Source: Chinchilla lanigera
Lineage: Eukaryota > Chordata > Mammalia > Rodentia > Chinchillidae
Assembly: GCF_000276665.1 (NCBI RefSeq)
Contig: NW_004955423.1
Coordinates: 7,781,655 to 7,845,654, forward strand
Direction: 5' to 3'
DNA: 64,000 nt
Shown: one piece after another, positions 54,496 to 64,000 of the stretch
Numbering within the stretch: position 1 is the first letter of the stretch
Layout of the letters: each line of letters begins with the position of its first letter
Notes under the pieces: generated by a model
Told to the model about the DNA's origin: nothing
Databases searched by the model: none
Seen by the model: only the letters and a program-made list of their open reading frames with translations
Translations under genes and position numbers: made by a program

Positions 54496-56869
54496 TTAAG
54501 TAAAATTATAGTTTTAATTTAAAATCTGACATTAATTTAAAAAAAATTGTCAGTACATGTTTGCAGTATGTAATGATTACATTCATTGTGAGGAATTGGT
54601 ACATGTTCATAACATCTTTCAATTCTTTTTTTTCCCCTTCCCCTGTTTTTTTAAAATTATTTTTATTTTTACATCCTAATTTCTTGAAAATCATTACATG
54701 TAAAAAAAAAAACAATATTTATGTAAAACTATAGTAAAAAGAGGTTGTTTCTACTCAGAAATTTCTGTCCCAGTGGTGTAGTTATTGTCTAGGCCACTGC
54801 ACTTTATGAGTTTGGTCAGTGTCTTCCTATCTGTTTGTGCTAAGAAACCCATTGCTAGTAGTTCTGTCATGATCTGGGCTTTCTTTTGTAAAAGACCCTG
54901 TGAACATTTTTTTATGTCCCGGGGGAGAACTGGTATCCATATGCTTTTGGATCTGATATGACATATACATGAGTTAGATTCCTTATATCCTTTCTCACAT
55001 GAAAACTTAATTGATTTGATATGATATCCTTTATGGTAACATAAATATGTACAGATAACAATGGGTTATGATTAAAGAATTCTTGCTAGGATTAAAGTAT
55101 AATTGGATAATATAATCATGTGAATACTCAAATTGGAGCAACTGGAATGGTCAGGATAATAAGATTCCCTAGGCTGGTGATGGGAACTGATACATGAGGG
55201 ACTACTGTAGGTGTGTTAGCAGTGAGCCTTACTCAAACAGGTTGGTATTTGTTGAGCCAAGACCATAGGAAATGGTAAAGGCTGTGCCCACCTCATTATG
55301 AAAACTGAGTAGGCCACCATGACTTCTTAATCCTAAATACTCACAAATGCACTGGCTACCCCAAATCATTAAAGGCAAAAGAATCCGATTATGATTCTCC
55401 AATTTCTTATAATGAGGTGATTATGCAATCACAGACTTCAGTAGTTGAGTTTGGGATTCCTAGGAGAGATTTTTATCAAATAATTGATTAATAGATGGAT
55501 AAAGAAGTGAGGATCTAGGTGTATTGTCAAATAAGTGCATTTAATGTTTAATGATTTTAAGACAATTGGAGGAGACAGTATAAAAGGTTAACTATGTATT
55601 ATCTATTGGTATGGTATAAGTTTCTTCCAACTGCTTTATATATAGTAATAAAGTTATTTCTGAGTGGTTGTTTTTATACCTATTGACAATTGTTGACTTC
55701 TAACTACTAGTTAATAGTATATATGAAAGTTATAATTTTTATCTTGTATTTAGGTACAGTAATTTATTTTGACAGTTTTCCGATTGATCTTTTGCCTTTT
55801 CTAAATAGGCAGTCTAAGGTTATAATTAACAATACCATTAGTATTGTTCGATTACAAAGTATCAATTATGTTTAAAATGTTTTTACAAATGATTTGTTCA
55901 TATCTAAACAGGGTCTAAACAGAACATACACGCTGGATTTGGTGAAAATGTTTCTTGTAAATCTGTAATACTCCTCATTTTTTATTTTCAGAACTTTTAT
56001 TTAATCATTTTCCCTGTAGAATTTCCCAAAGTCTGAATTTGGTTTATAGTGTGCTCATGGATTTATTTAATATGTTTCTTCATCTCTATTTCCTGTAAAC
56101 CATTAGTTAGGTCCAAAATCTTGATTGAATTCAGGTTCTATTTTTTTTTTTTTTGGCAAAATATTTCATATATGCTGTATACTTTCAATTGCATCACATT
56201 TGAAGCAACATAATATCTGGTTGTCATGCTTTTATTAATGTCAGAATGGATCAGGATTTCAGGTGATGTCAGACTGCTTCATAATTAGATCGACTTTTTT
56301 ACCTAATGCTTTCAAGCAGCCATTGAGGGTCATAGCCAAAACCCATTATTTCATTAAAAGATCTTAACATGATCATTTTTCTGATTCTGTCCTCATTCTA
56401 TAAATAACTTATCTTTGTCAACTAGTTTTTTTCTGACATACAATATATAAAGGAAAGGTAAGATAAACACTTACTTAAATTTGCAGAATAATGTGCTAGC
56501 TTAGCATCTAGCACCCTCCAAAAGTGTCATATAAGTTTTGTTTAGATAAATTTTTACAGAACATAGAATATACATATCTTTTTCACCTTTTTTTCTACTG
56601 TGATGACTTTTAAGTTTACTTTTGACTGTGAAGCTCTTTATTTATATTTGAAATATACCTTTGACTACTTAAGAGTGGCTAGGTTTGTATCCAGGGTTTG
56701 TGTGTGTCTTGTTTACTTTTTTGTTTGAGGTTTTGGTTTGTATTTCTCTCTCTCATTCTCTCTTTCTCTCCCCCATATATATATACTTTTATGTTTATAG
56801 TATAGTAAAAATATAGTTCGTAATTTTTGCTGTTTAGAATTTTTTAAGTATCTTTGTCTATTACTAGTT
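54496..56869. other. Unassigned AT-rich intergenic sequence
   Basis: About 2.4 kb with A/T runs near 54540, 54690 and 56140 and a TC/TA tract at 56740-56790. Nothing further supported. Confidence 0.5.
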
Positions 56870-57310
56870 TGTATATCTTCTTTGTCTAGTTTGCCTATTA
56901 TAAAATTTATTCTGATGTATGTTGAAGTCTAACAAACATGTACTTCTTCTCACCTTTCTTTTTATAGTTAGTATTTGTATTCTATGTAACTTTATGCTGT
57001 TATTTGTATATTGTCTACCCCATCAAAGAGGCATTTGGTGCAATTTAATATTTAATTCTTTGTGGATAGCACAAATCTGAATATGCATGCAAATTATACT
57101 GTTTTAAGTAGCCTTGATTATCTTGTCTTATGCTTTTTTACCTTGAATTATAATTTATGGTATAAGTTTTGTTAACCCTACATACTTTTTCATTTTATTC
57201 GGCTAATTGTGCTTGTTTCATTGTTTGGATCCTCCTTTGCCGTTTTGTTTTAGTACCTTTTTGGAAGATAAGTACTTTACCACTTTTCCCATTCTCTCTG
57301 TTCAGACTTG
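56870..57310 (-). mobile_element. Ancient LINE-1 ORF2 fragment, antisense
   Basis: GATGTATGTTGAAGTCTAAC, GTTAGTATTTGTATTCTATG and later TTAACCCTACATACTTTTTC follow the reverse order of an L1 ORF2 endonuclease-region stretch. Highly decayed. Confidence 0.5.
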
Positions 57311-57489
57311 CATTTATTATTTATCTCACCTAGTGTTTTCATAAAAGAAAAAATTAGTGTTACAGCTGTGTGCAAAGTAACCATTTGAATTTATATTTTT
57401 TTATTGTTGATTGATTTCACACCAATTCTAATATTAACACCTAATTTTTACCTTTGTTAACCTATAACTATTTTAGGATATGATTTCAG

Positions 57490-57690
57490 TTGTTATTGAA
57501 GCATACAGTGAATAATTAAATTTTTAAAAAATTACTACGGTGAAACCCACGTTGCCCTGAATCCCCTTCAGAACACAATCTCTTACTTCCAAACACTTAT
57601 CCCATCATTCTCGCCACTTTTTGAGGCAGTTCTGCAAATTTTCTTTGGAAAATATCTTTGCAAGGTGTGATAAACGCTACAGGGAACGTT
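57490..57690 (-). mobile_element. Transposase-like relic, minus strand
   Basis: On the minus strand reads TTTGCAGAACTGCCTCAAAA, AGTGGCGAGAATGATGGGAT, then ACCGTAGTAATTTTTTAAAA. This shares its order with 58240-58350 on the + strand. The translated motif QNCLKKWRE.WDKC resembles the C-terminal end of a mariner-type transposase as I remember it. Contains a stop. Confidence 0.55.
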
Positions 57691-57799
57691 GCTGCCACAT
57701 GCCATCCAGTGGAAGGGCTGGCTTGTGTACCCAGTCCATCTTACTTACTAGATCCAGCACTGTGCAACCTCTGCCCCTTCTCCAAATTCAAAACGACTG

Positions 57800-58380
57800 A
57801 AAGGTAAATATTTTGAATGGATTCAAGACACTGAGGCGGCCAGGACAGTGCAGCTAAAGACATGGTATTGGTTACTTTTCTCTCATTGTTGAGACAAAGT
57901 ACCTGATGCCTAGAATTAAGGAAGGAAAGGTTTATTTAGCTCACAGTTTGTGGAGATTTCAGTCCATAATCGGCTGGCTCCAAGGCGGAATGGCACATGG
58001 CAGAAGGCAACGGTTTATGGCGGAGGAAACAGCAAAAATACCAAGAGCAAAAAGGGAGGAGCAAGCCTCTTTCCTTCCCTTATACTGTGTGCAAACTATC
58101 TGCCCCAGGGCAGGTGTAGCACTCACATCCATAATCCCAACATTGGACCATGAATCAGTCATAAACTCCAGTACCCCACCCCATGACTGCATGAGGCTTT
58201 TGGGGGACATCCAGACACAAACCATAACAGACACTCGTGAGAAATGACTTCCAGAACTGCTTCAAAAAGTAGCAAGAAAGATGGTATGTTTGTAGTGAAG
58301 AATGTTTTGAGAGTGATAAATGGTATTGTCTTTTACTATAATAATTTAAAAAATACATACTTAAACTATATTTTAAAACT
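57800..58380 (+). mobile_element. Transposase-like relic, plus strand, split by an LTR
   Basis: The frame IQDTEAARTVQLKT ends at the LTR insertion (57862) and resumes at 58234 as LVRNDFQNCFKK, then a stop and QERW. Leaving out the LTR and one copy of GACA keeps the frame. Related to 57490-57690 in the opposite direction. Mariner-type assignment is from memory and uncertain. Confidence 0.6.
57863..58229 (-). mobile_element. MaLR-type solitary LTR, antisense
   Basis: Left end TGGTATTGGTTACTTTTCTC, right end CAGACACAAACCATAACA, the reverse of the LTR at 25211-25588. It contains GGTTTATTTAGCTCACAG and CTGCCCCAGGGCAGG. A GACA repeat flanks it (57859-57862, 58230-58233). Confidence 0.88.
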
Positions 58381-61300
58381 TTTATTCCTATTTACCATGT
58401 GCTGTATATTTAAGATTCTCATATACAGGAATTTTCTTCTTACCTTCATTCACAGATGGAAACCTTAGTAGAAACTTGAGTGAGATTAAATACCAGGGTC
58501 ATAAATATTTCACCCAAAGTGCTGTAGATGTTTTTTTGTGTCATTTCAGCTGGTAGAAGAGATGTCTGAGGTCTTCAGATTCATATTCCTCTGTGGATAA
58601 TGTAAGGGTTTTGTTGGATTTCTTTGGATTCCCACTGTCCCTGTAACCAGGGTCCCTTTAGCCCAGTTTATCACTGGATCAGTGATATTACATCATCTGA
58701 TTGGCTGATGCTCAGTCCTGCTTTTTAATGGAGATCCAAATATTTCACTCTGTGTATTCTTTTCTTGTTAAAGTGGAATTTTAGAGGGTAAATGTTGAGC
58801 CTGTGCTCCAGGCCCATATTTTCCAGAATTCTGTTGAAGGAAGGACATAATAATATGGTCACATTGTCTTTTACATAGATCATGCTGATGACCATGGGGG
58901 AGGGTAAGAATAAGTGTGGAGAAAGAAGGAATGTTGAAGCCTGGGAGACCCAATAGGAGATTTTGTCATTGTCTAGTAAATATAGTGAGGACAGCAATAG
59001 TAGGAATAAAGAAAAAGGGATGAAGTTATGAATTATTACAATGTGAAATCCAATGACTTGGCGACAGACTGGCTTTCCTGGGAAGGAACTTGTGGATTGC
59101 TGATCAGGTACACAGACAGTGCCATCAAGGAAAGCACAGAAGGAATAACTGGGACTGCAAGAAAGCCAGTTTAATTTTGGATTCTATTTAACTTTTTCCC
59201 ATAGGAAAAAATAATCATTGTCTGATTTTGACTTAAGGATTCTCAAGTAAATAACTTTCCAGTGTATTTGCTGTGTGCTGAGGAGGAAGTATATTCCATT
59301 TGAAAAATCAGAATTTTCCAACTTGTTCTTTGTTATTGTATTGTTGGTTATGCATTAAATTTATTTACAGTTGTTTACATAATAATGTAAATATCAATTA
59401 TATATTTTCATCATATCAAGTTTTGTAGGAGCCATGTGTTTAGGACAGACTGAAAACACATCAACATTTACAGCTATAAACAAGTGCATAATATCAAGTA
59501 CTGATAGTAAAAGCCTTGAAATTAAATGTGGCTTTTAGTTCTTATCCCAAAACAACAACAAAACTCCAAAGAAACCCTTACTCAATGAAAAAGTTGATAT
59601 CTTCGTCAAATTTCAGCCATGCTATTTATCATAAATTGCTTTTGTTCACAATCACATTCTATGTAAACTATAGTGAGGGCTTCACACTTACTCTTGTAAC
59701 TCTACATTGGTTAATAAAAACATTATTAAAATTTCATTGTGGAAAAGCTAAACATGTCTTTGGTGTTTAATGAGGAATTTGGGGTTTCTTGATTTTTTAG
59801 GATCAATTTTTTAAAACTGCAACACAAATTAATATGCAATCTTTTAAAAGTCTTCCTGTTTAAGGTTAGTAAGATCTTGGAATTGGATTTTACTGTTCTG
59901 AAACATGTTTATTCATATCATATTTGAAGCTACTTTTCAAGTTTTAGTACATGCAGTACTTATTTTCATGACTTATTTTTGTTTCTTTAGTGATTTTGGG
60001 TCTTACAAGGTTTTTAACTTCATTTTTTCACTAACAATTTAATTACAAAAAGTTTTTTATTTAAAAATAAAATCAAACAATACCAAAGAATATGCTGTGA
60101 AAAGTATTTCTTCAGCTGCTTCTTATTCCAAATTTCAGTCCCCACGTGAACCACTGTTTATTGTTACCTAATCATACTGGTTAACATTTTAAACAAGTCC
60201 AATTCTTTAAACAATTTAGTCAATGGGAGACAGAATATTCTAACAAGAACTAAGTTTTTAATACTTCTAAGTATTAGTAACTCACACACCTAAAGACACT
60301 GAATAAAATATAAAATGAAACTTTAGCAACATAAGAATGCCTGATTGGTGTCAAAATGGCCAAGTAAACACTTCTTTGTAATTTATTTTCCATTATGTCT
60401 TTTGAATAAGCATATAAGCTATACTTTTTAAAAGATGTTTTCGATGGTTCTAATAGGTATATCAAGTTTCACTATTCCTATCAAATCAGTATGTAATTTT
60501 AGTGACTCTAATTCTATTTAAAAATGAAAAGTATGGTTTATCAGTGGTATTTTAAATGTTTTTCATTGTAATGAAATCCTTTTACGGCCATGCATTCCAA
60601 TATCCAAGTTTTAGAATAGTTTGTGTACACCCAACATGCAAGGCCATGACTTTAATCATTTCCTCACCAGAACTTCAATTATGCCAAGCACTTTTTAATT
60701 ATCCTGCAGCCCACAAGTCTATTCTTAGCAAGAAGTCTGACTTTTACAGGGGCAGTATATTCCTCTGTGGCAGAACTCCACTTACCACTTAACCCCACCC
60801 ATGCAAAACCCTGTGAATTAAAAGCTACTAAATTAAGCATGTATTTTTAACAGCTTCAATTTTAAAGTCAATTTTGGCATAAAAGCTGAAAGCTTTTTTT
60901 GAAATCCAAAAATGCTATGTTGGCATTTCATGGTATTGTTTTGGGGTTGTCTCCTTTACGAAATTAATGTAGTTTCTTATAACAGCCTTTTCTCCCTAAG
61001 GGGGATATAGTTTATCAGCTTGTATCACTTTTTATGTTATTGTATAAAGCAAATTTTGAAACAAGAAGAACAATGATAGGAAAAGCACTTATTTGTAAGG
61101 CGAGCCCAAGGGCACAGGGAAAGCATATGCACTAGATGGAGTTCGTTGTAGAGATCAGGAAAAGGACCAGCCTTCACGGAACTTCCTCCGTGGTATGGGA
61201 GACAAGTAACTGGGCATCACACATGTGATTCAAGAATCAGAACTGAAGCGTAAGCAGATTCAGTGTTTCATGCATGGGTTAAAACCTGGAATATAAATTT

Positions 61301-61984
61301 GGAAATTAAAAGTAAACTAAATAGTAGTATTTTGTTGTTTACTATTCTTACCTCCTAGTAATGGGGAAAACCTCTTTTTATCCAATGAATTCTAATATGT
61401 AAACTACAAAGTCATTTTATGAAATGCTTATATAAGACTAATGCCTAGAAGAGACACTGAGCACATAATATCATAATATTTTCACTTAGGAAATAGTGAA
61501 TGAGAAGCTGCTATGTGTAAAAGGCCCTATACTTCTTTCATAAGTAGCTTCGGTAAGTGATGGCCTCATTGTTCACCTTAGGAAAATGGAGTGACGAAAA
61601 CCTGAACTTAGGACATGTGACAGCTACTGGGGGTCCCACCGACACCCTTATTTTTCCTTGCTTTCATCTATTAGAGAGGATGGGTTGTGTAAAGACTCAG
61701 TTCTTTAGCTTCCTTAAATAAAAGTTGCAAGTAGAGGCCACGGATGCTGCGTGGTCTCTTTCCAGCATGGTCTCCTCTCCTAGAGTGGCAGGAGAGCCTC
61801 AAGGAGTGTGGGACTTGGAAAGTGTTCTTGTGCAACTGTGCTAGTTGTGCACTCCCGGCTCCGGGACTTACTGTGGGATGGAATACATGGCCACCTTCCT
61901 TGTTTAAACTATAATTGTCTGGGGTTGCTGTTTTTCTTAGCTGCGTGTGTTACTGAATGAGGAAAAGCATCAATTTGGCAATAG
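58381..61984. other. Intergenic sequence, nothing firmly recognised
   Basis: About 3.6 kb, AT-rich, with a few GC-richer islands (61080-61250, 61730-61900). No named repeat or exon could be supported. Confidence 0.45.
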
Positions 61985-62495
61985 GATGATAGTGGACTTC
62001 ATACTGTGAGTTGTGGTGAGCAGTGTCCCAGGTGGCCTGCAGTGATTCCCACCTCCTTTCTATCCTGTGTGGTTCTTCTCCCATCCTCTACCACGGTCAT
62101 TTTGACCAATAGGGTATGGCAGAAAGATGGATGTGTCACTTCCAAGACTAGGTTTGTTTGTTTGTTTATTTTGAGGCAAGGTCTTGCTATGTAGCCCAGG
62201 CTGACCTTGAACACGCAGTAATCCTCCTGCCTCAACCTCCCAAGTGCTGGGATTACTTGGCCACCACGCCCCCACCAAGATTAAGTTTTTGAAAGTCTTC
62301 CCCACCCCTTCCTTTTTCCTCTTTCTTCTCATTATTTGTTCTAGGGAAAACCGGCTACCATGTTCTAGAGAGACCTGCAAGATGAGAGACTGGAGCCTCT
62401 GTGGTCCCTTCAGATGACTGCACCCTAGGTTGTTTGAAGCTGCTTATGTTGTGGCATTTTATTACTTAGCAATAGAGGACCAGTAAATAAATGGC
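61985..62495 (+). mobile_element. MLT1-type LTR interrupted by a B1
   Basis: TTTTGACCAATAGGGTATGG, CAGAAAGATGGATGTGTCAC and TTCCAAGA, then after the B1, CGGCTACCATGTTCTAGAGA, CCTTCAGATGACTGCACCCT and TTACTTAGCAATAGAGGACC. This matches the order of an MLT1 LTR on the + strand. Confidence 0.8.
62153..62274 (-). mobile_element. B1-type SINE inside an MLT1 LTR
   Basis: TTTGTTTATTTTGAGGCAAG, GTAGCCCAGGCTGACCTTGA, CAAGTGCTGGGATTAC. Flanked by CCAAGACTAGG and CCAAGATTAAG. It appears to lack the internal duplication. Confidence 0.9.
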
Positions 62496-62968
62496 TCAGT
62501 TATGGTGTACTTTGAAAGTATTCAATTCAAAAATATTTGATTTACTCTTTGCTAGCACACTTTTGGAAAGGGAAATGGATATATTCTGCACATATTGGGA
62601 AATAGTTTTCTTCTTACTAAAATGCATAACTTGATGTGTTTGTTATTAAACTCTTGGCCTTCTCAATATTTAGGTATTATTGATCATTGAATACTTGCCC
62701 TGGATTGAATTCATTTTGCAAGTCAGAAGTCTTTCCAGCTTTCATGGAACTGTTACTCTGGTGTAAAAGCAAATACTTGAATAAGTAAACAGTCCAGATG
62801 AAGAAATAAGACAATTACATGATAGACTTTGGATAAGGGTGGGTAGATTTTGATAACTTTTAACTTGAGGAGGGGATATTTTATTTAAACCTAACTAGTT
62901 GGAAGAAGCCAGATATATAAAACAATGTCAAAGTGTTGGAGGAGAGGGTACAAGAGCCACGAAATGTG
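62496..62968. other. Unassigned intergenic sequence
   Basis: No named repeat or gene. Confidence 0.5.
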
Positions 62969-63347
62969 TGTTAGTTTTTTCTCTCTTGTTGAGACAAAAT
63001 ACCTGACACTCAAAGCTAAAAGAAGAACGGTTTATTTAGCTCACAGTTTGTAGAGGTTTCAGTCCATAATTGGCTGGCTCTGAGGCAGGGTGGCAGGCCA
63101 GAGGAGAACAGTCATGGCAGGCAGAAAATAGCAAAGCAACAAGGGAAAGGGCAAGCCTCTTTCTATCCCTTATATTGTACATTGAGCGCTACACCTACCC
63201 TAGGGAAAGTGTAGCACTCACACCTTTCATCCCAGCGTTGGACCAAGCATGAATCCATCACAAACTCTAGATTCAGTCACCTCTGAAAATCCCGCATCCC
63301 ACGACTGCCTGAGGCTTTGGGAGGACACCCAGACACAAACCCTAACA
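62969..63347 (-). mobile_element. MaLR-type solitary LTR, antisense
   Basis: TGTTAGTTTTTTCTCTCTTG, GAACGGTTTATTTAGCTCAC, AGTCCATAATTGGCTGGCTC and the end CCAGACACAAACCCTAACA. Closest to the LTR at 57863-58229. The flanks are AATGTG-like and AGGTG, so a target duplication is only partly kept. Confidence 0.85.
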
Positions 63348-64000
63348 AGGTGGGAATTCTTAGCTTGTCTGAGAAAAAGCAAGAGCCTCTGTGGATTGTG
63401 GCTAAAGCAGCAAATGAGAAAGAATGAGGAGAAAGCCTGGTTCTTGAAAGCAGCTTCTTGTTACAAAAACAAAGTTAATGGGAGCAGGCCTTATAGGCCA
63501 TGGTGAGAGGTACGACAGAAAACCATGGGAGCGTGTTAAGCAGTGCCGCGTCGACTTTTGTGTTTGCAGCAATCTCTGGAACCACTGAGAGAGGCTGGGT
63601 AAGAGCAGATCTGTACACCAACGAGGAGGCAGTTGCATTGGGCACAGAGGAGAAGTCACATAAGTGAGTGTGACGAGTGGATGGGTGGGCAGATGTGTCA
63701 GCCAGTCAGGAATGACTATCACTTGGGTCAGGTGATGGTCATGAAGACTGAGGATGGAAAAATGTAGACAGATTTGTACTATATTTTGGAAGTAGAAACA
63801 AAAGAACTTGACAATGGAGTGGAAATGTGCACCTGAGAAGGTAGTGAGGACAGACAGACTCAAAGAAACCACCATCTGATTTAAGAAATTGGGTGTGGAA
63901 CATAAATGTACAAGCTAGGGAAGAATTTGGAGGAATATATTTAGAAGACAAAACCTCCGGTTGGTTTTGAGCTACCTGTGATATTTTCATGTAGAGTTGT
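63348..64000. other. Intergenic end of window, possible old repeat
   Basis: GGCCTTATAGGCCATGGTGA followed by CATGGGAGCGTGTTAAGCAG resembles a common ancient mammalian repeat with a 'gccatgg...ggaagcc...gttttaagcaggg' order, but I cannot name it. The minus-strand open stretch at 63402-63875 has no domain features. Confidence 0.4.

Noticed and set aside
63402..63875. 157-codon open frame on the minus strand
   Set aside because: No start context, domain, or family resemblance. It overlaps what looks like an old interspersed repeat.
37082..64000. Search for a downstream neighbouring gene of ODF2L
   Set aside because: No exon-like peptide, CpG island or retained gene structure was found. The region is repeats and unassigned sequence.

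Overview
This is mammalian nuclear DNA: AT-rich, intron-bearing, and full of mammalian interspersed repeats. It is almost certainly from a rodent outside the mouse/rat group. It carries many tRNA-derived ID-type SINEs (tRNA-like A and B boxes, body beginning GGGCTGGGGATTTAGCTC) and 7SL-derived B1-type SINEs with the internal duplication typical of rodent B1. Both sit among LINE-1, MaLR-type LTRs, LINE-2, MIR and short DNA transposons. I cannot fix the genus by eye.

Positions 662-37081 hold all coding exons of one gene on the + strand, recognised as ODF2L (outer dense fiber protein 2-like, also called BCAP), a coiled-coil centriole/basal-body protein. I resolve 16 coding exons from the ATG at 709 to the TAA at 37079-37081. 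All have AG/GT borders and compatible phases, giving an open reading frame of 645 codons when exon 7 is counted once. The introns hold SINEs, an RPS15 retropseudogene, a 44-bp 5S rRNA fragment, two short DNA transposons and a MaLR LTR. No other gene lies within the introns.

Positions 10799-13104 and 13205-15510 are near-identical 2306-bp copies on either side of exactly 100 Ns. Each contains exon 7, and the second copy starts abruptly inside the RPS15 pseudogene. This is best read as two unmerged overlapping contig ends (false duplication), not as a real exon duplication.

Positions 37082-64000 look intergenic. They contain a LINE-2 relic, a sense L1 fragment, a near full-length but broken antisense L1 (about 44.15-51.05 kb) with four SINEs and a second 100-N gap, three MaLR-type LTRs on the minus strand, an MLT1-type LTR split by a B1, and two oppositely oriented fragments of a transposase-like sequence, one split by an LTR. 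I found no second protein-coding gene and no functional RNA gene. Nothing in the window amounts to a new multi-gene system. The items most worth a second look are the false duplication, the 5S fragment with perfect target-site duplications, the short inverted-repeat transposons and the split transposase pair.
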